NCBI GenBank assembly: GCA_026389955.1
Contig: JAPLGY010000024.1
Location: 1-7,737 of the forward strand
DNA length: 7,737 nt
Direction of reading: 5' to 3'
Source: Caldilinea sp.
Lineage (GTDB): Bacteria; Chloroflexota; Anaerolineae; Caldilineales; Caldilineaceae
The position numbers and the translations under genes are program-made. A model generated the notes under the pieces. That model saw only the letters and a list, made by a program, of their open reading frames with translations, was not told where the DNA came from and searched no databases. Shown one piece after another: positions 1 to 7,118 of the stretch (the first letter of the stretch is position 1; every line of letters begins with the position of its first letter).

Positions 1-2
1 CG

Positions 3-881
3 GCGCCGTTCTGGCTGGAAGACCCCACCCTCGTCCTCCGGACGATCCAAGAACGACTGACCCACCCCCAACCGTCCCCCGACGACACAACCAGTGGGCA
101 GACCGTAGCCGACAGCAAGGCCCACCGTGAAGCGGCACTGGCTCGTGTGCGCGACGCCTTGGCTGGCTACCCCGAACCAGTCATTGCACAATTTGAAGGG
201 CTGTATGGGTTGGCCTTGGTCAGCTATCAACTCTCCGAGGATCACAATTTTTGGATTGACAACCAGGGCAACTACCACATGCGCCAGCTGCTGCGGACGA
301 TCGGCGAACGGCTGACCACACAAAAAATCCTCGAGACGCCAGAGGATCTTTTTTCTCTGACCCTCGACGAAGTACAAAGCAGTTCCGCCGGGGCAGCGCA
401 GTTCCAATCGCTGATTGCTGAACGACGTGCCCAGGCGACCCACTTTGCCGCTGTGGTGCCGCCCCCTCTCCTCGGCGCCCCGCCGACCGCAATGCCGGAC
501 GATCCCTTTGTCCGCGCCCTCACCAAATTTTTCGGCGGGCCCCCGCCAGAAGCCCAAGCCCCGAACGAAGTGGGGGGCTACGCCGGCGCACCCGGTGTGG
601 TGCAGGGAACAGCGCGCATCGCTCGCACGCTGGCCGAAGCAGATCGCATCCTCCCCGGCGAAATTTTGGTGGCTCCCACGACGACACCGGCCTGGAGCAC
701 CCTCTTCGGCTACATCGGCGCGATCGTCACCGACAGCGGCGGCATCTTGAGCCACTGCGCCGTTGTGGCGCGCGAATATGGCATCCCTGCTGTGGTAGGC
801 ACAGCGATGGCAACAGCCCTCCTCCAAGATGGACAGTGGATTGAAGTGGATGGCACGCACGGCGTTGTGCGTATTTTGTAA
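3..881 (+). CDS. PEP-utilising phosphotransferase-like protein, C-terminal part (5' truncated)
   Basis: The frame is open from the left edge to TAA at 879-881, giving 292 visible residues with the true start outside the window. The GTG at 147 is internal, since family-like sequence precedes it. The central part (EDHNFWID, then an RQLLRTIGERL helix, then PEDLFSLTLDEV) resembles the middle of rifampicin phosphotransferase/PEP-synthase-like proteins. The last ~100 residues are a phosphohistidine swivel domain (PEP-utilising mobile domain): PGEILVAPTTTPAW, then TDSGGILSHCAVVAREYGIP, then AVVGT. The His codon at 753-755 is the expected phosphate carrier. The protein ends just after the swivel. This matches the rifampicin phosphotransferase order (ATP-grasp, substrate domain, swivel) and not PEP synthase or pyruvate phosphate dikinase, which continue into a PEP-binding barrel. 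The family moves phosphate from ATP through the His to a substrate; the substrate here is unknown. The VOC gene follows after 20 bases. Family confident, function not. Confidence 0.88.
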   Translation, partial: APFWLEDPTLVLRTIQERLTHPQPSPDDTTSGQTVADSKAHREAALARVRDALAGYPEPVIAQFEGLYGLALVSYQLSEDHNFWIDNQGNYHMRQLLRTIGERLTTQKILETPEDLFSLTLDEVQSSSAGAAQFQSLIAERRAQATHFAAVVPPPLLGAPPTAMPDDPFVRALTKFFGGPPPEAQAPNEVGGYAGAPGVVQGTARIARTLAEADRILPGEILVAPTTTPAWSTLFGYIGAIVTDSGGILSHCAVVAREYGIPAVVGTAMATALLQDGQWIEVDGTHGVVRIL

Positions 882-888
882 ACAGGAG

Positions 889-893
889 AAGGA
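889..893 (+). promoter_or_regulatory. Ribosome binding site of the VOC gene
   Basis: AAGGA lies 8 bases before the ATG at 902, next to a second purine block (AGGAG at 884-888). Both sit in the 20-base gap after the swivel-protein stop and support the ATG at 902. Confidence 0.7.
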
Positions 894-901
894 ATCCGAG
901 T

Positions 902-1345
902 ATGGTACGACTGAGTTGGTTTCAAATTCCGGTGCTGGACATTGAACGCGCTGCCCGCTTTTACAGCGCGCTCTTTCAAATCGAAGTCGTTGTCCAGGAC
1001 AAACGCAAAAATCACGGCGGCCAGATTGGCATCTTGGTGGATACCGGTGGCGTGTTGGGAACCCTCACCCAAAGCGATCCGACAGTCTTCAAGCCCAGCC
1101 AACAAGAGGGTTGTCTTCTTTACCTCAACGCCGACGACGAAGATCTACAACAGCTGCTGGCACGCGCCGTAGCCGCAGGTGGAGAGGTGCTCATGCCAGC
1201 CACACAAATTGAACCGACCGGTCGCCGCGGCTATCTGGCCTGGGTTTTGGACAGCGAAGGCAATCGGCTTGGCATACACTCGCTGCAAAGTTCCGAGGTA
1301 ACCATTTTTCCTGGCGGCACCTATGCAACCCAGAAAGACACATAG
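902..1345 (+). CDS. VOC family protein (glyoxalase / bleomycin-resistance fold)
   Basis: A 147-residue single-domain protein. The N-terminus (SWFQIPVLDIERAARFYSAL) is the classic opening of VOC proteins: a beta strand, then a helix with the A-x-x-FY pattern. The second half has LYLNADDEDLQQLL, then AAGGEVLMPA and WVLDSEGNRLGIHS, matching the second beta-alpha-beta module and its D-x-x-GN turn. VOC proteins include metal-dependent isomerases and dioxygenases, and also metal-free drug-binding proteins. The usual first-strand His position appears to be Gln8, and the usual Glu after the GN turn is not obvious (RLGIHS). A classical metal site is therefore uncertain, and a binding or carrier role is possible. 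The last ~15 residues after the fold are an unremarkable tail. It ends 11 bases before the first NmrA gene and is probably co-transcribed with both neighbours. Substrate unknown. Confidence 0.88.
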   Translation: MVRLSWFQIPVLDIERAARFYSALFQIEVVVQDKRKNHGGQIGILVDTGGVLGTLTQSDPTVFKPSQQEGCLLYLNADDEDLQQLLARAVAAGGEVLMPATQIEPTGRRGYLAWVLDSEGNRLGIHSLQSSEVTIFPGGTYATQKDT

Positions 1346-1348
1346 GGA
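1344..1348 (+). promoter_or_regulatory. Ribosome binding site overlapping the VOC stop codon
   Basis: AGGGA overlaps the TAG at 1343-1345 and lies 8 bases before the ATG at 1357. It is the only purine-rich block upstream of that start. The overlap suggests translational coupling between the VOC gene and the first NmrA gene. Confidence 0.5.
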
Positions 1349-1356
1349 TCCTTCTC

Positions 1357-2247
1357 ATGCAAACACCGATCCTGGTCATCGGCGCCACCGGCAACATTGG
1401 GCGGGTCTTGATCCAACGCTTACTGCAACAAGGACGGCTGGTGAGGGCTGCAACCCGCTACCCGGAGCGCTACCCAGCCCACCCCGGCGTGACACCGATC
1501 TATTTTGACTACGAACAGCCTGACAGCTTTGCCCCGGCCCTTGCAGGCATCAAGCAAGTCTTTGCGATTGCAGGACCCGCCAGTACAGGTGTGACGTTGC
1601 CCTTTTCACCTTTTGTGGCGCAAATACAGCGGGCCGGTGTAGAACATCTTGTTCTGGTCACAACGATGCCCATTCTGCGCAGCGATGGGCTGCATCTGTG
1701 GGATGAGGTGGAGCAGCCAGTGCTGCAGGCCGGGGTGCCTTGCACCTTCTTGCGGCCCAACTGGTTTATGCAAGCCTTCGTCGACAGCTTCATGGCCACT
1801 ATGGTCAAACAAGGACGGCTCTGTGTCCCGGCAGCAGACGCACGCATTAGCTTGATCGACGCACGCGATATCGGCGAAGTCGCAGCTGCTGTGCTGACAG
1901 CAGAGGAACATCGCACGCACGCCTACACCCTGACCGGCGGTGAAGCGTTGAATTTTACCGAGATCGCGGCCACCCTTGCCCATGCCTGTGGCTGCTCTGT
2001 AGAATACCACCACGAACCCCTTGAAACGTTGGGGGTCACAGAGCTCAACGCGGCGGGCGGAACCATGACACCGATCAAAAACTTAACTTATTTATTCAAA
2101 ACTCTGCGCCAGGGCAGCTTTGCCGAGGTGGACCCGACGGTGGAGAGGCTGATCGGACGCCCGCCCACGACCTTTGCTCACTTTGCCAATGAACATGCCG
2201 CCGTTTGGCAAACCGAACCCTCCCCACAGCCGACAAGGAACGCGTGA
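1357..2247 (+). CDS. NmrA-type NAD(P)-binding protein, copy 1
   Basis: A 296-residue atypical short-chain dehydrogenase. The Rossmann motif GATGNIG (residues 9-15) follows the first beta strand. Arg34 after the second strand is placed to hold an NADP 2'-phosphate. YFDYE (49-53) and a PALAGIKQVF segment follow, as in NmrA/HSCARG and NAD(P)H:quinone-reductase-like proteins. Further family marks are LRPNWFMQ (132-139), DARDIGEVAAAVL (168-180), GGEALNF (194-200), and GRPPTTFAHFANEH (267-280) near the C-terminus. There is no Tyr-x-x-x-Lys catalytic pair, as expected for this atypical group, whose members are either reductases or redox sensors. Its stop codon TGA is followed directly by the ATG of a paralogue. 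The 10-residue Pro-rich tail after Trp284 is absent from that paralogue. Cytosolic; substrate unknown. Confidence 0.9.
   Translation: MQTPILVIGATGNIGRVLIQRLLQQGRLVRAATRYPERYPAHPGVTPIYFDYEQPDSFAPALAGIKQVFAIAGPASTGVTLPFSPFVAQIQRAGVEHLVLVTTMPILRSDGLHLWDEVEQPVLQAGVPCTFLRPNWFMQAFVDSFMATMVKQGRLCVPAADARISLIDARDIGEVAAAVLTAEEHRTHAYTLTGGEALNFTEIAATLAHACGCSVEYHHEPLETLGVTELNAAGGTMTPIKNLTYLFKTLRQGSFAEVDPTVERLIGRPPTTFAHFANEHAAVWQTEPSPQPTRNA
2235..2240 (+). promoter_or_regulatory. Ribosome binding site of NmrA copy 2, inside copy 1
   Basis: AAGGAA lies inside the last codons of the first NmrA gene, 7 bases before the ATG at 2248. The upstream TGA (2245-2247) and the ATG are directly adjacent, so the two genes are probably translationally coupled. 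Confidence 0.6.
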
Positions 2248-3108
2248 ATGAAAAGCAGTATCCTGGTGATTGGTGCCACAGGCAACGTAGGACGGCCACT
2301 GGTCGAGGAGTTGCAAGCCCGTGGAGAAACGATCAAAGTGGCGACTCGCACGCCCCAGCGCTACCCCGGGCAGCCTGGGGTCACCGCTGTCTATTTCGAT
2401 TATGAAAATCCGGCCACCTACGCGCCGGCGCTTGCTGGGGTGGACCGGGTGTACGCGATCAGCGTCCCCACCGACAGCGGCGTAATGGATATTCATGGCC
2501 TGATCCCCTCTCTGCAACAGGCAGATCTTCAGCACCTGGTCTTGGTGACCGGCATGCCGGTCATTCGCAGCAACGGACGCCTGCGCCACTGGGAAGAGGT
2601 GGAAACTCCCGTCATTGACTCCGGAATTCCGTACACCCTGCTGCGCCCTGGCTGGTTTATGCAGCTTTTCCTCGAGGGATTTTTGTTCACCATGCTCCAG
2701 CAACAACGCCGACTCTGTTGGACCAGCGGCGATGTACAGATCTGCCCGATAGACGCGCGCGATATTGCAGCGGTCGCAGCAGTTGTCCTGACCCAACCAG
2801 GACATGCAGGGCAGGCATATACCTTAACCGGAGGCGAGGTATTGACCCTGCGCGACATCGCAGAGCTCCTGACCCAGGCGACGGGCCAGCCAATTCCCTA
2901 TGCGAATGCTACGGTGGAGGAGTTGGTCCGTTTTATTGAGGAGGTGGGCGGCTTTCCAGGCCCCAAAAAAGGAATTCATTCGATCTTCAGCACTGCGGAG
3001 CGGGGTGTTTTTGCCGAAACGACGCCGATCGTTGCACAATTGACCGGCCGAGCACCGAGGACCTTTGCCCAATTTGCCCGGGAGCATGCGTCGATCTGGC
3101 GTCAATGA
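2248..3108 (+). CDS. NmrA-type NAD(P)-binding protein, copy 2
   Basis: A 286-residue paralogue of the preceding gene. GATGNVG (9-15) and Arg34 fall at the same residue numbers. By hand, 34 of the first 60 residues are identical without gaps. LRPGWFMQ also sits at 132-139, and DARDIAAVAAVVL at 169-181. The C-terminus (GRAPRTFAQFAREH) ends at Gln286 without the extra tail of copy 1. As in copy 1 there is no Tyr-x-x-x-Lys pair. Differences cluster around residues 71-90 (IAGPAST versus ISVPTDS) and 220-245, where substrate-pocket residues often lie in this family, so the two may act on different substrates or form a heteromer. It starts immediately at the TGA of copy 1. Known relatives are NADPH-dependent quinone or alkene reductases, isoflavone-reductase-like enzymes or NADP sensors; which applies here is not visible. 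Confidence 0.9.
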   Translation: MKSSILVIGATGNVGRPLVEELQARGETIKVATRTPQRYPGQPGVTAVYFDYENPATYAPALAGVDRVYAISVPTDSGVMDIHGLIPSLQQADLQHLVLVTGMPVIRSNGRLRHWEEVETPVIDSGIPYTLLRPGWFMQLFLEGFLFTMLQQQRRLCWTSGDVQICPIDARDIAAVAAVVLTQPGHAGQAYTLTGGEVLTLRDIAELLTQATGQPIPYANATVEELVRFIEEVGGFPGPKKGIHSIFSTAERGVFAETTPIVAQLTGRAPRTFAQFAREHASIWRQ

Positions 3109-3134
3109 ATCCGCAACCCGCAATGCGACGAACC

Positions 3135-3140
3135 AAGGAG
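3135..3140 (+). promoter_or_regulatory. Ribosome binding site of the FAD oxidoreductase gene
   Basis: AAGGAG lies 6 bases before the ATG at 3147, within the 38-base gap after NmrA copy 2. It is one of the strongest Shine-Dalgarno matches in the window. Confidence 0.75.
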
Positions 3141-3146
3141 TAAAAA

Positions 3147-4733
3147 ATGGACTTTCCGGGGGCACTCCAGGCCTGGCGGCAGTTGCTTGGCGACGAACAT
3201 GTGCTGGTCGACCCCAGCATCCTGGCCCAGGTACAGACAGCGACCTTTGCGACAACCCAGCAGGTACCGGCAATTTTGCAGCCGGCAACCAGCGCTGAGG
3301 TGCAAGCATGTGTACGAATTGCCAATCACTACAAAACCCCCCTCTATCCCATCAGCCGCGGAAAAAACTGGGGATACGGATCCCGCGTGCCCGTGCAGGA
3401 CGGCTGTGTCGTGCTGGATCTGGGACGGATGAACCGGATCGTCGATTATAACGAGGAACTGGCCTATGTCACCGTGGAACCCGGCGTCACGCAGCAGCAG
3501 ATCTATGATTTTCTGCACGATCAAGGCTCACACCTCTTCCTGGGGATGACCGGCGGCCCGCCCGATTCCAGCCTGATCGGAAACACCTTGGAGCGCGGTG
3601 TGGGCAAAGGTCCTTATGGAGAACGTTTTGCCCACGTCTGTGGCTTGGAAGTCGTCTTGCCGACCGGCCACTGCATCCACACAGGCTTTGGTCGTTTTGC
3701 ACAAGCCAAAACCACTCGGCTGCACCGCTGGGGCTTGGGACCGGCCGTCGATGGGCTGTTTACCCAATCCAATCTGGGGATTGTCACCGAGATGACGTTT
3801 TGGCTCTTGCCCAAGGCCAAACACCTGCAAGTCTTTGCCTATGCCATTCACGACGTCGAAAAATTGCCCTTGTTGGTCGATGCCTTGCGTCCCCTGCTGC
3901 AACAAGGGTTGATCCAGACGACCTTTACCATCAACAACGATTACCGCACCTTCTCGTATGTCCAACAATACCCCTGGACCGAAGCGATCGGGCAAACGCC
4001 GCTGCCGCCTTCGCTCCGCGCCCACCTGCGACAAAAATGGGACACCGGGCTCTGGTTTGGCGAGGGAGCTATCTACGCAGCCAGCGCAGCACAGGCCCAC
4101 AGCGTCCGCACCCTGATCCACGAGGCCCTGGCACCGCTGGTCGACCTGCTCATTTTCTTCGACGAGACAATGGCGACACTGCCCCGCGAAGCGCTGCAGG
4201 CGTTGATCCCAGGAATCGACATCGATGAGGCACTCGCCTGGTATTCTCAACACCCGCAACGGGGCGTGCCCACACAGGCCGCTCTTCCCATGACCTACTG
4301 GCGCAAAACAGACCCGATGCCTGCCCAGCCCGATCCAGACCGGGACCGCTGTGGTTTTCTCTGGTGTGCGCCTGCCATTCCGTTTGACGGTCAAGAAATC
4401 TGTGCAGCCGTCACTTTGATCGAAGAAACGGTCTTTGCCCACGGCTATGAACCAAGCCTGGCGCTGCAGTGTGTCAGCCCGCGCACCATTTATATCACCA
4501 CGGCGATCGTCTACGATCGGACGGTGGCGGGCGAAGATGCACGCGCCCAAGCATGTCATGATGACCTGCTGGCCCGCCTCCTCCAGGCCGGCTACATTCC
4601 CTATCGATTGGGGATTCAGTCCATGGAACAACTGCCGCCCGCGCAAGATGACACCGTCGCTTTTCTCCAGACTTTGAAACAGGCGCTGGACCCCAACCAA
4701 ATTCTTGCGCCAGGGCGCTATACAGGGTCATAA
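3147..4733 (+). CDS. FAD-dependent oxidoreductase, 4-cresol dehydrogenase / vanillyl-alcohol oxidase family
   Basis: 528 residues, the normal length for this family of phenol-oxidising flavoproteins. The FAD pyrophosphate loop is PISRGKNWGYG (68-78); its Tyr77 corresponds to the phenolate-binding Tyr of vanillyl-alcohol oxidase and p-cresol methylhydroxylase. The rest of the FAD domain follows: VEPGVT (110-115), GNTLERGVGKGPYGE (145-159), GLEVVLPTG (166-174), and WGLGPAVDGLFTQSNLGI (195-212). After the cap domain, the C-terminus has YDRT (456-459), the Tyr486-Arg487 pair that completes the phenolate/flavin site in relatives, and DPNQILAPGRY (515-525). Relatives oxidise para-alkyl or para-hydroxymethyl phenols at the benzylic carbon. 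The covalent-flavin residue cannot be assigned: no His stands at the vanillyl-alcohol-oxidase position, and Tyr384 is only a candidate. No signal peptide and no adjacent cytochrome gene are seen, so a cytosolic oxidase or other acceptor is likely. Confidence 0.92.
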   Translation: MDFPGALQAWRQLLGDEHVLVDPSILAQVQTATFATTQQVPAILQPATSAEVQACVRIANHYKTPLYPISRGKNWGYGSRVPVQDGCVVLDLGRMNRIVDYNEELAYVTVEPGVTQQQIYDFLHDQGSHLFLGMTGGPPDSSLIGNTLERGVGKGPYGERFAHVCGLEVVLPTGHCIHTGFGRFAQAKTTRLHRWGLGPAVDGLFTQSNLGIVTEMTFWLLPKAKHLQVFAYAIHDVEKLPLLVDALRPLLQQGLIQTTFTINNDYRTFSYVQQYPWTEAIGQTPLPPSLRAHLRQKWDTGLWFGEGAIYAASAAQAHSVRTLIHEALAPLVDLLIFFDETMATLPREALQALIPGIDIDEALAWYSQHPQRGVPTQAALPMTYWRKTDPMPAQPDPDRDRCGFLWCAPAIPFDGQEICAAVTLIEETVFAHGYEPSLALQCVSPRTIYITTAIVYDRTVAGEDARAQACHDDLLARLLQAGYIPYRLGIQSMEQLPPAQDDTVAFLQTLKQALDPNQILAPGRYTGS

Positions 4734-4770
4734 TTTGTGCAACAGACAAAGCGATACAGCCCCCCAAACT

Positions 4771-4776
4771 CAGGAG
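4771..4776 (+). promoter_or_regulatory. Ribosome binding site that sets the P-type ATPase start
   Basis: CAGGAG ends 5 bases before the ATG at 4782. It favours that ATG over the in-frame GTG at 4737, which lies 3 bases after the previous stop and has no Shine-Dalgarno sequence in front of it. Confidence 0.7.
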
Positions 4777-4781
4777 ACTCC

Positions 4782-7118
4782 ATGTTTCGGAACAAGCTGA
4801 ACAATGCCGGTCTGCAGCCTGAGCAACTGAAAACCAGACGACACAGCAAAAACAGTACGCTGATGACGCTGTTGACCGACGCTGCGGTGAAGCCCCCCCC
4901 CTTCGCCTCCACGACAGCTCCGGCCAGACCCGGCGCAGCCTTGTCAGCCCCGTTGCCAAAAACTTGGGCGGCCTGGAATCCTCAGACGGCCCCACGCACT
5001 CCCGCCACAGTCTATACAGAGACCACAACGTGGCTGGCAGAACTCACCCAGAAGGTCCCGCACTTTGGCGATGCACACCGCCCTCCGCTCCCCGATGCCC
5101 CTCTGCACCTTCCTGCATCCTTGAAGACACGGTGGATGGCCCTGGACGAAGAGTGGCAACAATTTGTTCTGCAACATATCGATCCGCTCTTCGGCCAGAC
5201 GCGCTCTCAACAGATCCGGGTGATGAATGAGCACAACCGCAGCCTAGAGATCCCCCCCGAAGAAAGAGCCGTGAACCGAAATTTGGCGTTGGCGCTTGGG
5301 GCACTCGGGTCGGCCGGTTTGGGGACACTTTTCTTTCCGCCGTTGCTCCTGGTCAGTGCCGGTGCTGTTCTCTATCTGTCGATCCCGATCTACCAGCATG
5401 CCTACACATCTTTGGTGCATAAACATCGCTTGCGCCCTACCCTGCTTGCCTCTTTTTACATCACTGGGGTCTTGCTCAACGGCTTTTTTGGCGCAGCCGG
5501 TGTCGCCGAAGTCATCTATTATGTCAGTGAAAAGTTGGTGATGATCACCTACGATCGGTCCCGTCAAAAATTGGTCAGTGTCTTTGGCCAACAGCCGCGC
5601 ACGGTTTGGGCTCTGCTGGACGGCATTGAGGTAGAAATGCCCTTCGCCGATCTGAGGGCTGGCACCATCCTCGTTGTCCAAGCCGGACAGATGGTGCCAG
5701 CAGACGGCGTGATCCTCCAGGGCATGGCCTCGATCGACCAACACATGCTGACGGGCGAAGCCCAACCCGTAGAAAAAAGTGTCGGGGACCCGGTCTATGC
5801 AGCAACCTTTGTCCTGACCGGACGCATTTTGCTGCAGGTTGAAAAGGCAGGCGAGGCAAGTCTGGCGGCCCAAATTGGTGAGATCCTCAACCGCACCGCG
5901 AGTTATCAGCAACAACTCGAAGCCAAAGGGGTTGCCCTTGCCAACCGATCCACACTTCCCCTGTTGCTGTTGAGCGGTCTTGCCCTGCCGCTGGTCGGTG
6001 CGGCAGGGGCTACTGCTGTGTTGGCCAGCAATATTGGGATGACTCTCAAAATCGCTTCCCCGATTGCCATGCTCAACTTTCTCAACCTGGCTTCTCATGC
6101 TGGCGTCTTGATCAAAGATGGCCGATCGTTGGAGTTATTGAACACTGTCGATACCGTTGTCTTTGATAAAACCGGGACATTGACCCTCGAACAGCCCCAT
6201 GTCGCTGCACTGCACCCTTATGGAACGATCACAGAAGAACAATTGCTCCTCTTTGCAGCGGCGGCAGAACACCGGCAAACACACCCCATCGCTCGCGCCA
6301 TTGTGGATGCAGCCCAAGCACGACAGTTGACCTTGCCAGAAATTAGCGATGCACACTACATGATTGGCTATGGCATTCAGGTCACCCTGGATGGCCGCCA
6401 AATTTTGGTCGGCAGTGACCGCTTTATGGCGTCGGAAGGCATTCCTGTCCCCCTCGAAATTCAGCAGCAACAAACCCGCTGTCATGCCCTAGGCCATTCC
6501 TTGGTCATGGTTGCGCTGGAAAACACGTTCGCAGGAGCCCTGGAGTTGCAGCCCACCCTTCGCCCAGAAGCCCAAGCGGTGATCGCCCAGTTGCACAAAC
6601 GCCAGTTGACGCTTGTCATCATTTCTGGCGACCAAGAAGAACCGACCCGAAAACTAGCAGCGACCTTGGGGATTGACCGCTACTTTGCCAACACGTTGCC
6701 CGAAAATAAAGCACAGCTGGTCGAACAATTGCAACAAGAAGGGAAAACCGTCTGTTTTGTGGGAGACGGGATCAACGATGCCATCGCGTTGAAAAAAGCC
6801 AATGTTTCGATTTCCCTGCGGGGCGCCACTTCGGTCGCAACCGATACGGCGCAGATCGTCCTCATGGATCAAAGCCTGCGCCAGCTGATTACCCTTTTTG
6901 ACATCGGCCAGAAGTTTACCCGCAATTTGCAGCTTGGTCTGATCGCTGCGATTGCACCCGGCGCTTGTCTGATCGGCGGGGTGTTTTTTCTACACTTTGG
7001 GATCTACGCCGCGATTGTCTTTGAGATTTTGGGGCTGCTGTCCAGCCTGGGGGTGGCCATGATGCCTTTGATGGAGCAGTCGCAAGAAAAGCAACAACCC
7101 ATGCTGCAGTCGGAATGA
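4782..7118 (+). CDS. P-type ATPase, heavy-metal-like layout but non-canonical membrane motif
   Basis: 778 residues from the ATG at 4782. All catalytic motifs are intact: TGE (324-326, actuator), DKTGTLT with Asp462 phosphorylated, the His501-Pro502 pair typical of P1B nucleotide domains, SGD (615-617) and GDGIND (661-666). Hydrophobic segments pair as in P1B pumps: about 168-186 and 188-204, 219-236 and 238-249, then two at 391-438 before the P domain and two at 716-763 at the C-terminus. The residues replacing the metal-binding CPC/SPC motif read A-S-P-I (425-428), with no Cys in that helix. The first ~166 residues are Pro-rich and hydrophilic, with no Cys and no HMA CxxC domain. Only three Cys occur in the whole protein. 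The family pumps ions or other substrates across the membrane using ATP; the cargo is unknown and a standard Cu/Zn/Cd role is doubtful. A run of nine C at 4893-4901 lies in its 5' part. Confidence 0.92.
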   Translation: MFRNKLNNAGLQPEQLKTRRHSKNSTLMTLLTDAAVKPPPFASTTAPARPGAALSAPLPKTWAAWNPQTAPRTPATVYTETTTWLAELTQKVPHFGDAHRPPLPDAPLHLPASLKTRWMALDEEWQQFVLQHIDPLFGQTRSQQIRVMNEHNRSLEIPPEERAVNRNLALALGALGSAGLGTLFFPPLLLVSAGAVLYLSIPIYQHAYTSLVHKHRLRPTLLASFYITGVLLNGFFGAAGVAEVIYYVSEKLVMITYDRSRQKLVSVFGQQPRTVWALLDGIEVEMPFADLRAGTILVVQAGQMVPADGVILQGMASIDQHMLTGEAQPVEKSVGDPVYAATFVLTGRILLQVEKAGEASLAAQIGEILNRTASYQQQLEAKGVALANRSTLPLLLLSGLALPLVGAAGATAVLASNIGMTLKIASPIAMLNFLNLASHAGVLIKDGRSLELLNTVDTVVFDKTGTLTLEQPHVAALHPYGTITEEQLLLFAAAAEHRQTHPIARAIVDAAQARQLTLPEISDAHYMIGYGIQVTLDGRQILVGSDRFMASEGIPVPLEIQQQQTRCHALGHSLVMVALENTFAGALELQPTLRPEAQAVIAQLHKRQLTLVIISGDQEEPTRKLAATLGIDRYFANTLPENKAQLVEQLQQEGKTVCFVGDGINDAIALKKANVSISLRGATSVATDTAQIVLMDQSLRQLITLFDIGQKFTRNLQLGLIAAIAPGACLIGGVFFLHFGIYAAIVFEILGLLSSLGVAMMPLMEQSQEKQQPMLQSE
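4893..4901 (+). repeat. Poly-C tract (nine C) in the P-type ATPase gene
   Basis: Nine consecutive C encode Pro codons in the Pro-rich N-terminal extension. A one-base slip would shift the frame about 40 codons after the start and remove all catalytic domains. The tract may be a mutable site or simply a Pro-codon coincidence in a GC-rich gene. Confidence 0.6.

Noticed and set aside
147..149. GTG at 147 as the start of the swivel-domain protein
   Set aside because: The frame is open and family-like back to the left edge, and the swivel domain needs its upstream domains; 147 is an internal Val codon.
2092..2805. 237-codon open frame on the - strand
   Set aside because: It is antisense to both NmrA genes and its translation is compositionally odd, with no recognisable motif.
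3985..4520. CGATCG-containing sites as cyanobacterial HIP1 repeats
   Set aside because: CGATCG occurs several times in the window, but I found no full GCGATCGC octamer, so it cannot be used to assign the organism.
3528..4700. 390-codon open frame on the - strand
   Set aside because: It lies wholly opposite the well-supported FAD oxidoreductase gene, shows no family features, and is explained by GC-rich codon use on the + strand.
4737..4781. GTG at 4737 as the ATPase start
   Set aside because: It has no Shine-Dalgarno sequence and sits 3 bases after the previous stop; the ATG at 4782 has CAGGAG at good spacing.
5244..6098. 284-codon open frame on the - strand
   Set aside because: It is antisense to the ATPase membrane and actuator region; the + strand protein has clear P-type motifs.
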